Below are positions 1-7,578 of a stretch of 18,303 nt of DNA, in pieces. The notes beneath the pieces are model-generated. The model worked only from the letters and a program-made list of their open reading frames with translations. It had not been told where the DNA came from and ran no database searches. The position numbers and the translations under genes are program-made. Origin of the DNA: JANMDS01 sp031430575 (lineage in GTDB: Bacteria; Pseudomonadota; Gammaproteobacteria; Burkholderiales; Casimicrobiaceae); contig JANPBT010000081.1 of the NCBI GenBank assembly GCA_031430575.1, positions 1 through 18,303 on the forward strand, given 5' to 3'. The number at the start of each line of letters is the position of its first letter. The stretch's first letter is position 1.

Positions 1-114
1 GATCAAGCCAGAGCCGAGGTGTTTAAGTGGATTGAGCTCTACTACAACCGCGAGCGACTACACTCCGCTTTGAACTACCGCTCGCCTGAGCAGTTCGAGA
101 ACCAACTAACTTAG
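1..114 (+). CDS. IS3-family transposase (OrfB), C-terminal end only
   Basis: The reading frame is open from the first base and stops at TAG 112-114, giving the last 37 residues. It contains YYNRERLHSALNYRSPEQFE, the typical end of IS3-family DDE integrase-type transposases, just after the catalytic glutamate helix. The start and the DDE residues lie outside the window. The terminal inverted repeat begins directly after the stop, as usual in IS3 elements. Whether the complete element is active cannot be judged here. Confidence 0.9.
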   Translation, partial: DQARAEVFKWIELYYNRERLHSALNYRSPEQFENQLT

Positions 115-139
115 TGTCCGTGAATCCGGGGCAGGATCA
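1..139 (+). mobile_element. Right end of an IS3-family insertion sequence
   Basis: The transposase end (1-114) is followed by a candidate terminal inverted repeat at 115-139. Read inward from the outer edge it starts TGATCCTGCCCCGGATTCAC, which fits IS3-family ends (TG at the tip, then a C-rich block). The boundary is placed after CA at 138-139. The left end and the target duplication cannot be seen, so the edge is inferred from the sequence pattern alone. Bases 140-183 between the IS and the Nudix pseudogene show nothing recognisable. Confidence 0.7.
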
Positions 140-183
140 GAGTTTATCCCCCTAAAAAAGGTCTATTTTGCGTTGCAAATTAT

Positions 184-720
184 TTAGAATTTTGTGATAA
201 ATCGGTTTAAATTCGCCTCGGTACGCTCAAACGGAATGTCGTCCACCACGAACCAATTCACCGCATAAAACTCGCTTGTATCAAACGATATTGGCACGGG
301 TCGGTTCACGAAAACTAGATATCAGAGCAAAACACCGGTGTGTAGCGTGCTGTTGCCGACCGTTTCTGTGACTGTAATGAATAGCGGTGAACCTACGTCG
401 TTGACTGACGTTTCTATTCCAAGCTCTTCTTTGATTTCTCGCACAACCGTGGCGCCTGGATGTTCGTTCGGCTCTGCATGACCTCCGGGCGAAAGCCATA
501 AAGTCGCGTTGCGGTGATCCACCAAAAGGAATTGGGTTTCGTCCGTCACCACAAAATAAGAAACCATGTGTTTTGCTAGCGTGGCTGGCTTTTCGATTCG
601 AAAAATCGGTGCGCTCGCGGCCAGCCAAGCCAGCGCGTCCAAGCGAAGCGCTTCTTTTATGCTGTCACCCGGCGAGATTACCTGAATTTCCCGTTGAACG
701 AGGATACGCAAATCATCCAT
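184..720 (-). pseudogene. Nudix hydrolase interrupted by an in-frame TGA
   Basis: The frame runs from ATG 720-718 to TAA 186-184 (178 codon positions) with a single TGA at 324-322, codon 133. The Nudix box is intact at residues 80-102 (G80, E86, R94-E95, E98-E99, G101), so the part before the stop could still hold the metal-binding catalytic helix. After the TGA the same frame goes on for 45 codons that read like the family C-terminus (SFDTSEFYAVNWF, then a run ending LNRFITKF). In relatives the motif HTDVSLWY is common; here it reads HTGVLL-stop-Y, so the stop most simply arose from a TGG tryptophan codon. The substrate is unknown; Nudix enzymes cleave nucleoside-diphosphate-linked compounds. 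The 132-residue product would lack the end of the fold. Recent inactivation is most likely; readthrough or a sequencing error are alternatives. The gene lies between an IS end and the hemB terminator. Confidence 0.75.
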
Positions 721-746
721 TCGCTGCGATCAATGTTCTAGCGCGC

Positions 747-775
747 AAAAAAGAGATCTTTTTTTCGGAAGATCT
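747..775 (-). terminator. Rho-independent terminator after hemB
   Basis: On the minus strand, arms AGATCTT (775-769) and AAGATCT (760-754) form a 7-bp stem with an 8-base loop. One C follows and then six T (752-747). It lies about 45 bases past the hemB stop, in the right orientation to end hemB transcription before the Nudix pseudogene. Confidence 0.65.
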
Positions 776-793
776 TCTAAAAAGAGCTTCTTT

Positions 794-805
794 TGCGCCG
801 CAGGT
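794..805 (-). repeat. 12-mer repeat, copy 1 (intergenic)
   Basis: Reads ACCTGCGGCGCA on the minus strand, followed by AAAG; the usual G after the 12-mer and the usual T before it are missing. It sits 15 bases past the hemB stop, before the hemB terminator. Confidence 0.9.
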
Positions 806-820
806 TTTTCGCCTTCGGAC

Positions 821-1819
821 TTAGCGTTTTAGCACCCGTGCTGCGTCCATCGCAAAGTAAGTCACGATGCAATCTGCACCCGCGCGCTTGAAGGCAGTAA
901 GTGATTCCATCATCGCTTTTTCTTCATCAAGCCAGCCTTTTTCAGCGGCGGCTTTGATCATCGCGTATTCGCCACTGACTTGATAGACCGCGGTCGGCCG
1001 GCGAAATTTTTCTTTCATGCGCTGTAGCACGTCGAGATACGGCAAGCCCGGCTTTACCATCAGCATATCCGCGCCCTCAGCAATATCCGCCTCAGCTTCG
1101 CGCAGCGCTTCATCACTGTTGGTTGGGTCTAAATAATATTGCAGCTTGTTGGCTTTTCCGAGGCCTGCAGCAGAGCCTACCGCTTCCCGATACGGGCCGT
1201 AAAAAGCGCTGGCGTATTTCGCGGAGTAGGCAACGATCCGCGTGTGGATGAAGCCCTCCTGGTCGAGCGCTGCGCGGATGCGCCCGATGCGCCCGTCCAT
1301 CATGTCTGAGGGGCCGACCATATCGCTCCCTGCGCGGGCTTGAGCGAGGGCTTGCTTGACTAGCGCTTCGATGGTTTCGTCGTTTAACACGTAGCCCGCG
1401 TCGGTCAAGAGACCATCTTGACCATGCGAGGTGTAAGGATCGAGTGCGACATCGGTCATCACGCCCAATTGCGGAAACGATGCTTTGAGGGCTTTGATCG
1501 CGCGCGGAATCAGTCCTTCGGCATTCCACGCTTCATCGCCACCGGGCAATTTCTGCGCCGCAGGTATTGACGGGAAGAGGGCGATTGCCGGAATGCCAAG
1601 TGCTACGCAAGTTTGCGCGTCTTGTAAGAGCAAATCGATGCTCGTTCGAAACATTCCGGGCATACCGTTGATGGCGTCGCGCACACCATCGCCTTCGCAG
1701 ACGAATAAGCCTTGCATCAGATCGTTTGTCGTCAGCACGCTTTCGCGCTGCATACGGCGGGAAAAATCATCGCGCCGCATACGGCGGGCGCGAAACTGAG
1801 GATAAGGTGCAAAGCTCAT
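821..1819 (-). CDS. hemB: Delta-aminolevulinic acid dehydratase (porphobilinogen synthase)
   Basis: Condenses two 5-aminolevulinate molecules to porphobilinogen, an early cytoplasmic step of heme, siroheme and cobalamin synthesis. The protein has 332 residues, the normal length. The N-terminal RRMRRDDFSRRM motif is typical. The two active-site lysines are visible: K201 in YSAKYASAFYGP and K256 (Schiff base) in MVKPGLPYLD. The metal site reads DVALDPYTSHGQDG (residues 123-136), without the three cysteines of zinc enzymes, so this is the magnesium/potassium-type enzyme seen in many proteobacteria. The start sits only 19 bases after the upstream receptor gene, so the two may be co-transcribed. 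A copy of the 12-mer repeat lies inside the gene and encodes part of IPAAQK (residues 85-90), in a region that varies between HemB proteins. Confidence 0.97.
   Translation of the reverse strand: MSFAPYPQFRARRMRRDDFSRRMQRESVLTTNDLMQGLFVCEGDGVRDAINGMPGMFRTSIDLLLQDAQTCVALGIPAIALFPSIPAAQKLPGGDEAWNAEGLIPRAIKALKASFPQLGVMTDVALDPYTSHGQDGLLTDAGYVLNDETIEALVKQALAQARAGSDMVGPSDMMDGRIGRIRAALDQEGFIHTRIVAYSAKYASAFYGPYREAVGSAAGLGKANKLQYYLDPTNSDEALREAEADIAEGADMLMVKPGLPYLDVLQRMKEKFRRPTAVYQVSGEYAMIKAAAEKGWLDEEKAMMESLTAFKRAGADCIVTYFAMDAARVLKR
1553..1565 (-). repeat. 12-mer repeat, copy 2 (inside hemB)
   Basis: Reads ACCTGCGGCGCAG on the minus strand, preceded by AT and followed by AAATT. It is in the sense direction of hemB, in the frame ATA-CCT-GCG-GCG-CAG-AAA (IPAAQK). 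Confidence 0.95.
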
Positions 1820-1838
1820 CCTCAGAAGTTTAGTGCAA

Positions 1839-2960
1839 CTATTCGCGCACTTCGCCGTTTGCCGCCAGGATCGTTAGGTTGACGTAGTGCGACGCATCGT
1901 GGCGCCCGTCGGAAAAACTCACGATCATCCCGCCAATATTGAAATTATTAACGCTCTCTAGCGCAACGATCAGTTGCTCGCGGCTTTTATCACCGCCTTT
2001 GCGCAGGGCTTCGGTGATGATTTTTGCTGCGACGTAGCCTTCAAGGCTTGTGTAAGAAAGATCTTTTTGGCCAGCCGCCTGCATCGCAGCGCGGTATTCG
2101 ATTGAAATTGGATACTTGCCTGACCATGGAGAAGGCATGACCTGCGAGATCGCCACGCCCCTGGAATCGGTGTCGAGCTCTTTTGCGAGGGCGCGGGTGC
2201 CGACAAACGACACATTAAACATCATTGCCCTTGAATTCGCCGCCTTCATTGCTTTGATAAATGCCGCGCACGATTTGTAGGCACTTACGAGCACCACCGC
2301 GTCTGGCTTCGCGCCCGAAATAGCTTCCACCGCTTTCGCGACATCAACGGAATTGCGCTCAACGGTGGATTTGACGTAAATCTTTGAGCCGCGCTTTGCG
2401 AGCGCATTTTCAACGCCTTTGAGACCGGCCTCACCGTAAGCGTCGTTTTGATAGAAAACGGCAACTTTTTTGAACCCAACCGTTTCGAGATGACGCACGA
2501 TCGCCTCAGTCTCATCAAAATAGCTCGCCCGCACATTAAAGACATAGCGGTTGGGGGGATTGCGAAGCAACTCTGCACCTGTAAATGCGCCAAAAAACGG
2601 AATTTTTGCCGCAGTTGCAATGGGCAGCGAGACCGCCGCGGTCGGCGTACCCACATAGCCAAACAACGCAAGCACGTCGTCTTGCGCAACAAGTTCTTCG
2701 GTATTTTTCTTTGCGCGTGGCGGATCATATCCATCATCAAGCGAACGCAAAACGATCTTGCGTCCTTTGATGCCGCCGCTCGCGTTCACCGCGTTAAAGT
2801 AGATCTCAGCGCCGAGCCGCATCTCACGCCCGAGCTCTGCCGCAGGGCCTGATTGCGCTGCAGATTGCCCGAGAACGATATCGTTGCCAGCGGCCATTGA
2901 AATCATCGGCAAAAGCGTGAAGCTGATGAAAATTAGAAATTTCTCAAATCGAAGGCTCAT
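1839..2960 (-). CDS. ABC transporter periplasmic substrate-binding protein, branched-chain amino acid type
   Basis: Periplasmic receptor of the Leu/Ile/Val-binding class (Peripla_BP_6 fold) that would deliver a ligand to an ABC permease. From ATG 2960-2958 it has 373 residues. It starts with a signal peptide (hydrophobic FLIFISFTLLPMISMAAG), followed by the mature DIVLGQSAAQSGPAAELG opening typical of the family. Other family stretches are FNAVNASGGIKGR, LFGYVGTPTAA and VAVFYQNDAYGEAGLKGVENAL. The frame is open up to 3068, but that extension would bury the signal peptide behind about 36 residues; ATG 2975 is another possible start. No strong Shine-Dalgarno sequence decides it. No permease or ATPase gene is adjacent, so this is an orphan receptor in this window and the ligand cannot be told. 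It ends 19 bases before hemB, which may be co-transcribed. Confidence 0.85.
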   Translation of the reverse strand: MSLRFEKFLIFISFTLLPMISMAAGNDIVLGQSAAQSGPAAELGREMRLGAEIYFNAVNASGGIKGRKIVLRSLDDGYDPPRAKKNTEELVAQDDVLALFGYVGTPTAAVSLPIATAAKIPFFGAFTGAELLRNPPNRYVFNVRASYFDETEAIVRHLETVGFKKVAVFYQNDAYGEAGLKGVENALAKRGSKIYVKSTVERNSVDVAKAVEAISGAKPDAVVLVSAYKSCAAFIKAMKAANSRAMMFNVSFVGTRALAKELDTDSRGVAISQVMPSPWSGKYPISIEYRAAMQAAGQKDLSYTSLEGYVAAKIITEALRKGGDKSREQLIVALESVNNFNIGGMIVSFSDGRHDASHYVNLTILAANGEVRE

Positions 2961-3118
2961 GGGAACGCTCGTCATAAATAATCTAGAATATGACATTGTC
3001 CCATGATGAATGTGATTTGTCGAGGATGGGGGCTGGTTTTTAGAAAGATTAGAGCAAAAATAACCCACTTAAGTGAGCACACGCAGTCTTTGAGATGGGA
3101 AAAATCGGGGTTGCAGCC

Positions 3119-3700
3119 CTACCGCGTCGAAAAGAAGTAGTAGTCCGCGGTGTAGGCGACTCGCGCATTGCGACCGACCAAGCCTGCCGCGCAGATTTCG
3201 CTCGGCGCAACCCCTGCGTCGGTATTGACGCGTTGCAAGCTCGTCATCGGCGACAATGCGCCCGCGCCGCCAGTCGATTTTGTCCCGATCAATAGCCACG
3301 GGATCGCGCCTGCAATAGGCGCGTCAGAGCGCTGCTTGAGCGAGCCAACCACCTTGCTGCCATCATCGAGCTCCCAAGTCGGGCCAGCGTAATGCTTTCC
3401 TACGCGCTTTCCCTGCAAATCAAACAGCGTCGCCTCCGGCGCAACAAACGCCCAGGCAAATTTACCGTCTGGATTGCCCCTGCATTCATAGATCTGAACG
3501 CCGGTTGCCGGTAGCGTTAGCGCGAAATGTTCGTTTGCGCCTGCGCTCAAAACCCCGGGAACGGCGATAGGGTGCTTGACCATCATTTTCGATGATCCAG
3601 CACAACCCGCAATGAAGAGAGACACGGCGACTGCTGGAATGAAGATTAAGTTATTCATAGGTAAATGTAAATATCGATTGAATGTTGAAGATTTCATCAT
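3119..3700 (-). CDS. DUF3455 domain lipoprotein
   Basis: A 193-residue protein with an N-terminal hydrophobic segment and a lipobox, FIAGC (Cys33), so it is probably a lipid-anchored envelope protein. The body matches DUF3455: GVQIYECRGNPDGKFAWAF, APEATLFDLQGKRVGKHYAG, PTWELDDGSKVVG, IPWLLIG, and the end VAYTADYYFF. The function of DUF3455 is unknown to me. The start at 3700 gives a positively charged n-region; a second ATG at residue 15 (3658) is possible but would leave no basic residue before the hydrophobic core. It is transcribed away from the LysR gene, which makes it a candidate target of that regulator. The 50 bases between its stop and the limit of the receptor frame hold only a short palindrome (CACTTAAGTG) and no convincing terminator. 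Confidence 0.85.
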   Translation of the reverse strand: MMKSSTFNRYLHLPMNNLIFIPAVAVSLFIAGCAGSSKMMVKHPIAVPGVLSAGANEHFALTLPATGVQIYECRGNPDGKFAWAFVAPEATLFDLQGKRVGKHYAGPTWELDDGSKVVGSLKQRSDAPIAGAIPWLLIGTKSTGGAGALSPMTSLQRVNTDAGVAPSEICAAGLVGRNARVAYTADYYFFSTR

Positions 3701-3762
3701 TTCACATGCTATAAATAATTAACACAATCGAATGTTTATTACGTTTTACTTAATTTTTATTA
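3701..3762. promoter_or_regulatory. Divergent promoter region between the DUF3455 and LysR genes
   Basis: A 62-base, very A/T-rich gap separates two divergent starts, so both promoters must lie here or extend slightly into the genes. LysR regulators usually bind such gaps, repress their own gene and control the divergent one. I see no clear sigma-70 boxes or T-N11-A dyad to place exactly, so this entry rests on gene arrangement and base composition. Confidence 0.45.
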
Positions 3763-4680
3763 ATGTTTAATCATCATCTCTTTGGCCATGAACTCCTTCG
3801 CACGCTAGTCGCAATCGTTGATCGCGGAAGCTTTGCTAAAGCTGCAGAGCAGCTGCACTGCACCCAGGCGGCGGTGAGCCTCCAAGTCAGCCGACTCGAA
3901 GCCCAAACCGAGCTTGCGCTCTTTGCGAAATCGGGTCGCCAGATGGTGCTTACGCCTGCGGGCGCGATTCTTGTTGATTTCGCGCGTCGCATCCTTGCCC
4001 TGAACGTAGAGGCCACCCACGCGCTTCATGGCCACCGCATGGATGGTGCGCTTCGGCTTGGCGCGCCACAAGATATCGCCGAGGAGGCGCTGCCAGAGGT
4101 GCTGCGGCAATTTTCGGCGTTGTTTCCGCGCGTGCGCTTAGAGGTGCGCGTTGAGCGCAACCAAAAATTAATCGAAGATATTCAGCGCGGTGAATTTGAT
4201 ATTGCCGTCGCTTTGACCCTGCACGGCTTTAAATGGCAGCTACCCGCTTCGAGCGAAATTTCCCGCATCACGCAGCCCAAAATGCACTGGCTTGCGAGCC
4301 AGCATTTCAAAGTCTTTACGCCAATCTCGCGCGATGCGCCCTTGCCGCTCATCTTGCTTGAGCCACCCTGCATCTTTCGCACCCACGCTGTCGCGGCGCT
4401 GGAGGCGGCGGGCGTGTCTTATCGGGTTGCGTACACGACGGCAAGCCTATCGGGATTACGCGCCGCGATTGAAGCGGGCATGGGTGTGACCGCCCGGCTC
4501 TTAGGCAGCGGCGATCGCTCGCGTGAAATTACTCCGCTTACCAAACAGCCGGGCATGAAAAAGTTACCTAAACTTTCTAACTTACACCTGCATCTTTTTT
4601 GTAAGATTGAGCCACGATTACCGGCAATCGCGGCGCTGCATCAACTCCTAAAATCAAAGCTGGAAGCCGAACTTCAGTAA
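3763..4680 (+). CDS. LysR-family transcriptional regulator (LrhA/HexA-like N-terminus)
   Basis: A 305-residue regulator of normal length. The winged helix-turn-helix occupies about residues 8-65, with SFAKAAEQLHCTQAAVSLQV as the recognition region and LTPAG closing the domain. The opening LLRTLVAIVDRGSFAKAAEQ resembles the LrhA/HexA branch. The effector-binding domain follows (residues about 90-290), with GALRLGAPQDIAEEALPEVL, FDIAVALTL and GLRAAIEAGMGVTARLLGSG. The effector is unknown. The DUF3455 lipoprotein gene diverges from it, and the M16 peptidase gene lies 108 bases downstream on the same strand. The start ATG follows an A/T-rich leader without a clear Shine-Dalgarno sequence. Confidence 0.93.
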   Translation: MFNHHLFGHELLRTLVAIVDRGSFAKAAEQLHCTQAAVSLQVSRLEAQTELALFAKSGRQMVLTPAGAILVDFARRILALNVEATHALHGHRMDGALRLGAPQDIAEEALPEVLRQFSALFPRVRLEVRVERNQKLIEDIQRGEFDIAVALTLHGFKWQLPASSEISRITQPKMHWLASQHFKVFTPISRDAPLPLILLEPPCIFRTHAVAALEAAGVSYRVAYTTASLSGLRAAIEAGMGVTARLLGSGDRSREITPLTKQPGMKKLPKLSNLHLHLFCKIEPRLPAIAALHQLLKSKLEAELQ

Positions 4681-4696
4681 ATAATGCAGCGCTACT

Positions 4697-4709
4697 ACCT
4701 GCGGCGCAG
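4697..4709 (+). repeat. 12-mer repeat, copy 3 (intergenic)
   Basis: Full-length form TACCTGCGGCGCAGATT at 4696-4712, 16 bases past the LysR stop and before the M16 peptidase start. It is a single copy with no partner nearby. Confidence 0.95.
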
Positions 4710-4788
4710 ATTGGCGCGAAAATGCTTACGCCTAATAATCCACCCGCTCATTACAATAATCCCATACACACGCTCTTTTGAGGTCGGC

Positions 4789-7497
4789 ATGAAAATAGTT
4801 TTAATGCGGTTTCTTTCAGGTATTTTGATTTTTCTGTGTGGCGCATCGTTTGCGCAATCACTCCCTTCTGGCGCGAAATTCATTACCGAAGTTGAAGGTA
4901 TCAGGGAGTATCGGCTCGACAACGGCTTGCAAGTTTTGCTATTTCCCGATGATTCAAAAGCCACGACCACGGTCAATATCACGTATCGGGTTGGCTCTCG
5001 CCATGAAAACTACGGCGAGACTGGCATGGCGCATTTGCTGGAACACATGCTCTTTAAAGGCACGCCCAAGTTGCCCACACTTTGGAAAGAAATGTCGGAC
5101 CGTGGATTTAACAATAACGGCACGACTTGGACAGATCGCACCAACTACTATGAATCATTCACCGCGAGCGAAACCAATCTAAAGTGGGCGATCGACATGG
5201 AAGCTGATCGCATGATCAACAGCAAAATCGATGCTGAAGATCTCAAAACTGAGATGACTGTTGTGCGAAATGAATTTGAAAGTGGTGAAAACAATCCTTT
5301 CGGCGTGATGCTCAAGCGCATGGGCTCCATCGCTTACGATTGGCACGCCTACGGCAAGTCCACCTTCGGCAATCGCAGCGATATTGAAAATGTGGGCATC
5401 GAAAACCTGCGTGGCTTTTATCGGAAGTATTATCAGCCTGACAACGCTACGCTACTTATCGGTGGAAAATTCAGCCCAGAAAGCACCCTCAAAACCATCG
5501 CTGCGGCATTTGCTGGAATCGCTAAACCAACGCGCGCGCTGCCCATTCTCTGGACGGTCGAGCCGACGCAAGATGGCGAGCGCTCGTTTACCGTCCGGCG
5601 CACGGGAGACGTACAACTTTTGCTGGCGGGCTTTAAAGTGCCTGCGGGCACGCATCCTGACTTTCCAGCGCTCACGCTGCTCGCGCACGCGCTGGGTGAT
5701 GATGCGAGTGGACGCTTAAAAAAGAGTCTCGTCGATGGCAATCTGGCGACGCAAGCATTTGCGTTTACCCGCGCTGAGCACGATCCGGGGATGTTTTACG
5801 CAGGCGCAGTCTTGCGCGGTAATCAACCGATGCAGCCAGCCAACGAAGCACTGCTCACTGAGCTCGGAAATTTATTGCAAATCACGCCGGCTGAAATTAC
5901 CCGCGCGCAAAATGCCATCGTTAAAAGTATCGACGAGACCGTGCGCGCGCCCGATCGTTTATCGATCGCGCTTTCTGAGGCCATCGCGCAAGGTGATTGG
6001 CGGCTTTTCTTTTATCAACGCGACCAGCTCAAAAAGGTCACGCCCGCTGATGTAATGCGCGTAGCCAAGCACTATCTAAAACGCGACAACCGCACGGTTG
6101 GTATGTTCATCCCGACCACTGCCGCAGAGCGCAGTGAAGTCACCGCGCGCCCCGATATCGTCGCAATGCTGAAAGACTATAAGGGCGACGCCGCCATCAA
6201 AGCGGGCGAAAGCTTCGACCCAACACCGGCAAATTTTGATGCGCGCACGCAGCGATTTACGTTAGCCAATGGTCTGCAAGTTGCGCTGCTGCCGAAATCA
6301 ACCCGCGGTGAAGCGGTCGTTGCCAATCTGCGCTTGCGTGCTGGATCACTAAGCGCATTGAAAGGGCAATCTAGCGCGGCCGGCATCGCCAGTGGAATGC
6401 TCATGCGAGGAACGGCTACGATGACGCGAGAGCAGATTAAAGATCGTTTTGATAGCCTAAAAGCGACTGCGGGCGTATCCACTTCTGGCTTCAATATCAG
6501 CACCACCCGCCCGCAACTCGCCGACGCCCTGAAGCACGCAGCACACATCCTGAAAGAGGCCAATTTCCCCGCCGACGAATTCGCCAAGGTCAAGCAAGAG
6601 ACGCTCACGGGACTAGAATTTTCCAAACGCGAACCGCAGACCGTCGCCTCCGACAAGCTCACCGAGCACATGCGCCGCTACAGTGCCGATGACCCACGCT
6701 ACCAGCCGACCTCGCAAGAATCGATCATGCGCACCGAAGCGGTCACTCGCGATCAAGCTTTTGACTACTATAAGCGCTTCGTTGGCGCCGGAGGCGGGCA
6801 GCTCTCGATTGTGGGAGACTTTGATGCAGTTGAAATGCGCGCCTTAGTGACCGCGCTTTTCGGCTCATGGAACGCTAACGAAAACTACACCCGCATCGCC
6901 GCCGAAACCACAGTCTCCAAGCCTGCTGATTTCACGCTCAATACCCCTGATAAAGAAAATGCAATGATCATCGCGCTGCAGCCATTGGCGATGAAAGATA
7001 CCGATGCTGACTACACCGCGTTGGTCATCGCTGACTATATCTTTGGCGCCAATCCGGGCTCGCGTTTATTTTCTCGCGTGCGTGAAAAAGAAGGTCTCTC
7101 CTATGGCGTTGGCTCGCAAATGAGCGTTCCAGAGTTTGAGCCTGCGGGGTCATACGTGCTCTACGCCATCGCTGCGCCGGCAAACGTAGAAAAAGTGATC
7201 GCGTCAATGCGCGATGAAATGACCAAAACGCTACGCGATGGTTTCACCGCCGCTGAAGTCGAAAAAGCTAAAACCGCTTACCTACAAGAGCGCAAAGCCG
7301 CGCGCGCGCAAGACGGCAATATCGCAGGCGCATGGACGAGTTTGCTGCATGCGGGGCGCACGTTTGCATTTTCGCAAGGCAACGATGAAAAAGTGGCAGC
7401 GCTCACGTCAGATCAAGTATCGTCTGCGTTTCGGAAGCACGTTGATGCCGGCAAATTTGTATTCATCCGCGCGCTCGATCAATCCAAGGTCAAGTAG
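4789..7497 (+). CDS. M16-family zinc metallopeptidase, two-domain, exported
   Basis: An insulinase/pitrilysin-type protease, probably periplasmic. I chose ATG 4789 because GAGGT at 4780-4784 is a good Shine-Dalgarno site and because it places a signal peptide at the start (MRFLSGILIFLCGASFAQ, cleavage after about residue 22). The frame is open back to 4684, but that part contains the intergenic repeat. The product is 902 residues. Domain 1 has the inverted zinc motif HLLEH (H82, E85, H86) and a downstream acidic ligand in VVRNEFE (E162). Domain 2 starts near RFTLANGLQVALL and has SSAAGIASGML where the zinc motif would be, so it is the inactive half that closes the chamber. The end part has the family stretch NPGSRLFSRVREKEGLSYGV. 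Substrates are probably peptides; the exact role is unknown. This is a single-chain form; many bacteria encode the halves as two genes. Confidence 0.93.
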   Translation: MKIVLMRFLSGILIFLCGASFAQSLPSGAKFITEVEGIREYRLDNGLQVLLFPDDSKATTTVNITYRVGSRHENYGETGMAHLLEHMLFKGTPKLPTLWKEMSDRGFNNNGTTWTDRTNYYESFTASETNLKWAIDMEADRMINSKIDAEDLKTEMTVVRNEFESGENNPFGVMLKRMGSIAYDWHAYGKSTFGNRSDIENVGIENLRGFYRKYYQPDNATLLIGGKFSPESTLKTIAAAFAGIAKPTRALPILWTVEPTQDGERSFTVRRTGDVQLLLAGFKVPAGTHPDFPALTLLAHALGDDASGRLKKSLVDGNLATQAFAFTRAEHDPGMFYAGAVLRGNQPMQPANEALLTELGNLLQITPAEITRAQNAIVKSIDETVRAPDRLSIALSEAIAQGDWRLFFYQRDQLKKVTPADVMRVAKHYLKRDNRTVGMFIPTTAAERSEVTARPDIVAMLKDYKGDAAIKAGESFDPTPANFDARTQRFTLANGLQVALLPKSTRGEAVVANLRLRAGSLSALKGQSSAAGIASGMLMRGTATMTREQIKDRFDSLKATAGVSTSGFNISTTRPQLADALKHAAHILKEANFPADEFAKVKQETLTGLEFSKREPQTVASDKLTEHMRRYSADDPRYQPTSQESIMRTEAVTRDQAFDYYKRFVGAGGGQLSIVGDFDAVEMRALVTALFGSWNANENYTRIAAETTVSKPADFTLNTPDKENAMIIALQPLAMKDTDADYTALVIADYIFGANPGSRLFSRVREKEGLSYGVGSQMSVPEFEPAGSYVLYAIAAPANVEKVIASMRDEMTKTLRDGFTAAEVEKAKTAYLQERKAARAQDGNIAGAWTSLLHAGRTFAFSQGNDEKVAALTSDQVSSAFRKHVDAGKFVFIRALDQSKVK

Positions 7498-7511
7498 CCA
7501 TTTCATGCCCT

Positions 7512-7524
7512 ACCTGCGGCGCAG
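7512..7524 (+). repeat. 12-mer repeat, copy 4 (left arm of hairpin)
   Basis: ACCTGCGGCGCAG followed by ATTTAC. It pairs with copy 5 as a perfect 17-base arm. Confidence 0.95.
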
Positions 7525-7547
7525 ATTTACGCTAAATGTGCCTCAAT

Positions 7548-7560
7548 CTGCGCCGCAGGT
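7548..7560 (-). repeat. 12-mer repeat, copy 5 (right arm of hairpin)
   Basis: ACCTGCGGCGCAG on the minus strand followed by ATTGAG. It is the inverted partner of copy 4. Confidence 0.95.
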
Positions 7561-7578
7561 ATTTATGAAAATGAGCGT

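Larger units (their letters stand above)
7511..7561. terminator. Inverted repeat pair of the 12-mer between convergent genes
   Basis: Arms at 7511-7527 and 7545-7561 are perfect 17-base inverted copies (TACCTGCGGCGCAGATT and its complement), with a 17-base spacer. The pair lies in the 81-base gap between the M16 gene (stop 7497) and the DUF3422 gene (stop 7579), where a bidirectional terminator is expected. There is no long T run on either side (ATTTATG to the right, GGGCATGAAA to the left), so termination efficiency is uncertain. The hairpin itself is certain from the sequence. Confidence 0.7.

Noticed and set aside
322..324. TGA read as tryptophan or selenocysteine in the Nudix gene
   Set aside because: TGA ends metH normally in this window, the residue position is a Trp rather than a Cys/Sec site, and no SECIS-like hairpin stands out just after it. 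A nonsense mutation is simpler.
2448..2852. 134-codon plus-strand ORF inside the ABC receptor gene
   Set aside because: It lies fully antisense to a well-supported gene and has no recognisable domain.
2961..3068. Longer start for the ABC receptor at 3068
   Set aside because: The extension is unlike any secretion signal and would place the hydrophobic core more than 40 residues in; ATG 2960 gives a normal signal peptide.
3066..3075. CACTTAAGTG palindrome as a terminator or operator
   Set aside because: The stem is only five base pairs with no loop, so it cannot form a normal hairpin, and nothing else supports an operator.
4684..4788. Longer M16 peptidase start at 4684
   Set aside because: The extra 35 codons run through the intergenic repeat, lie only 3 bases after the LysR stop without a ribosome site, and would mask the signal peptide that begins at 4789.
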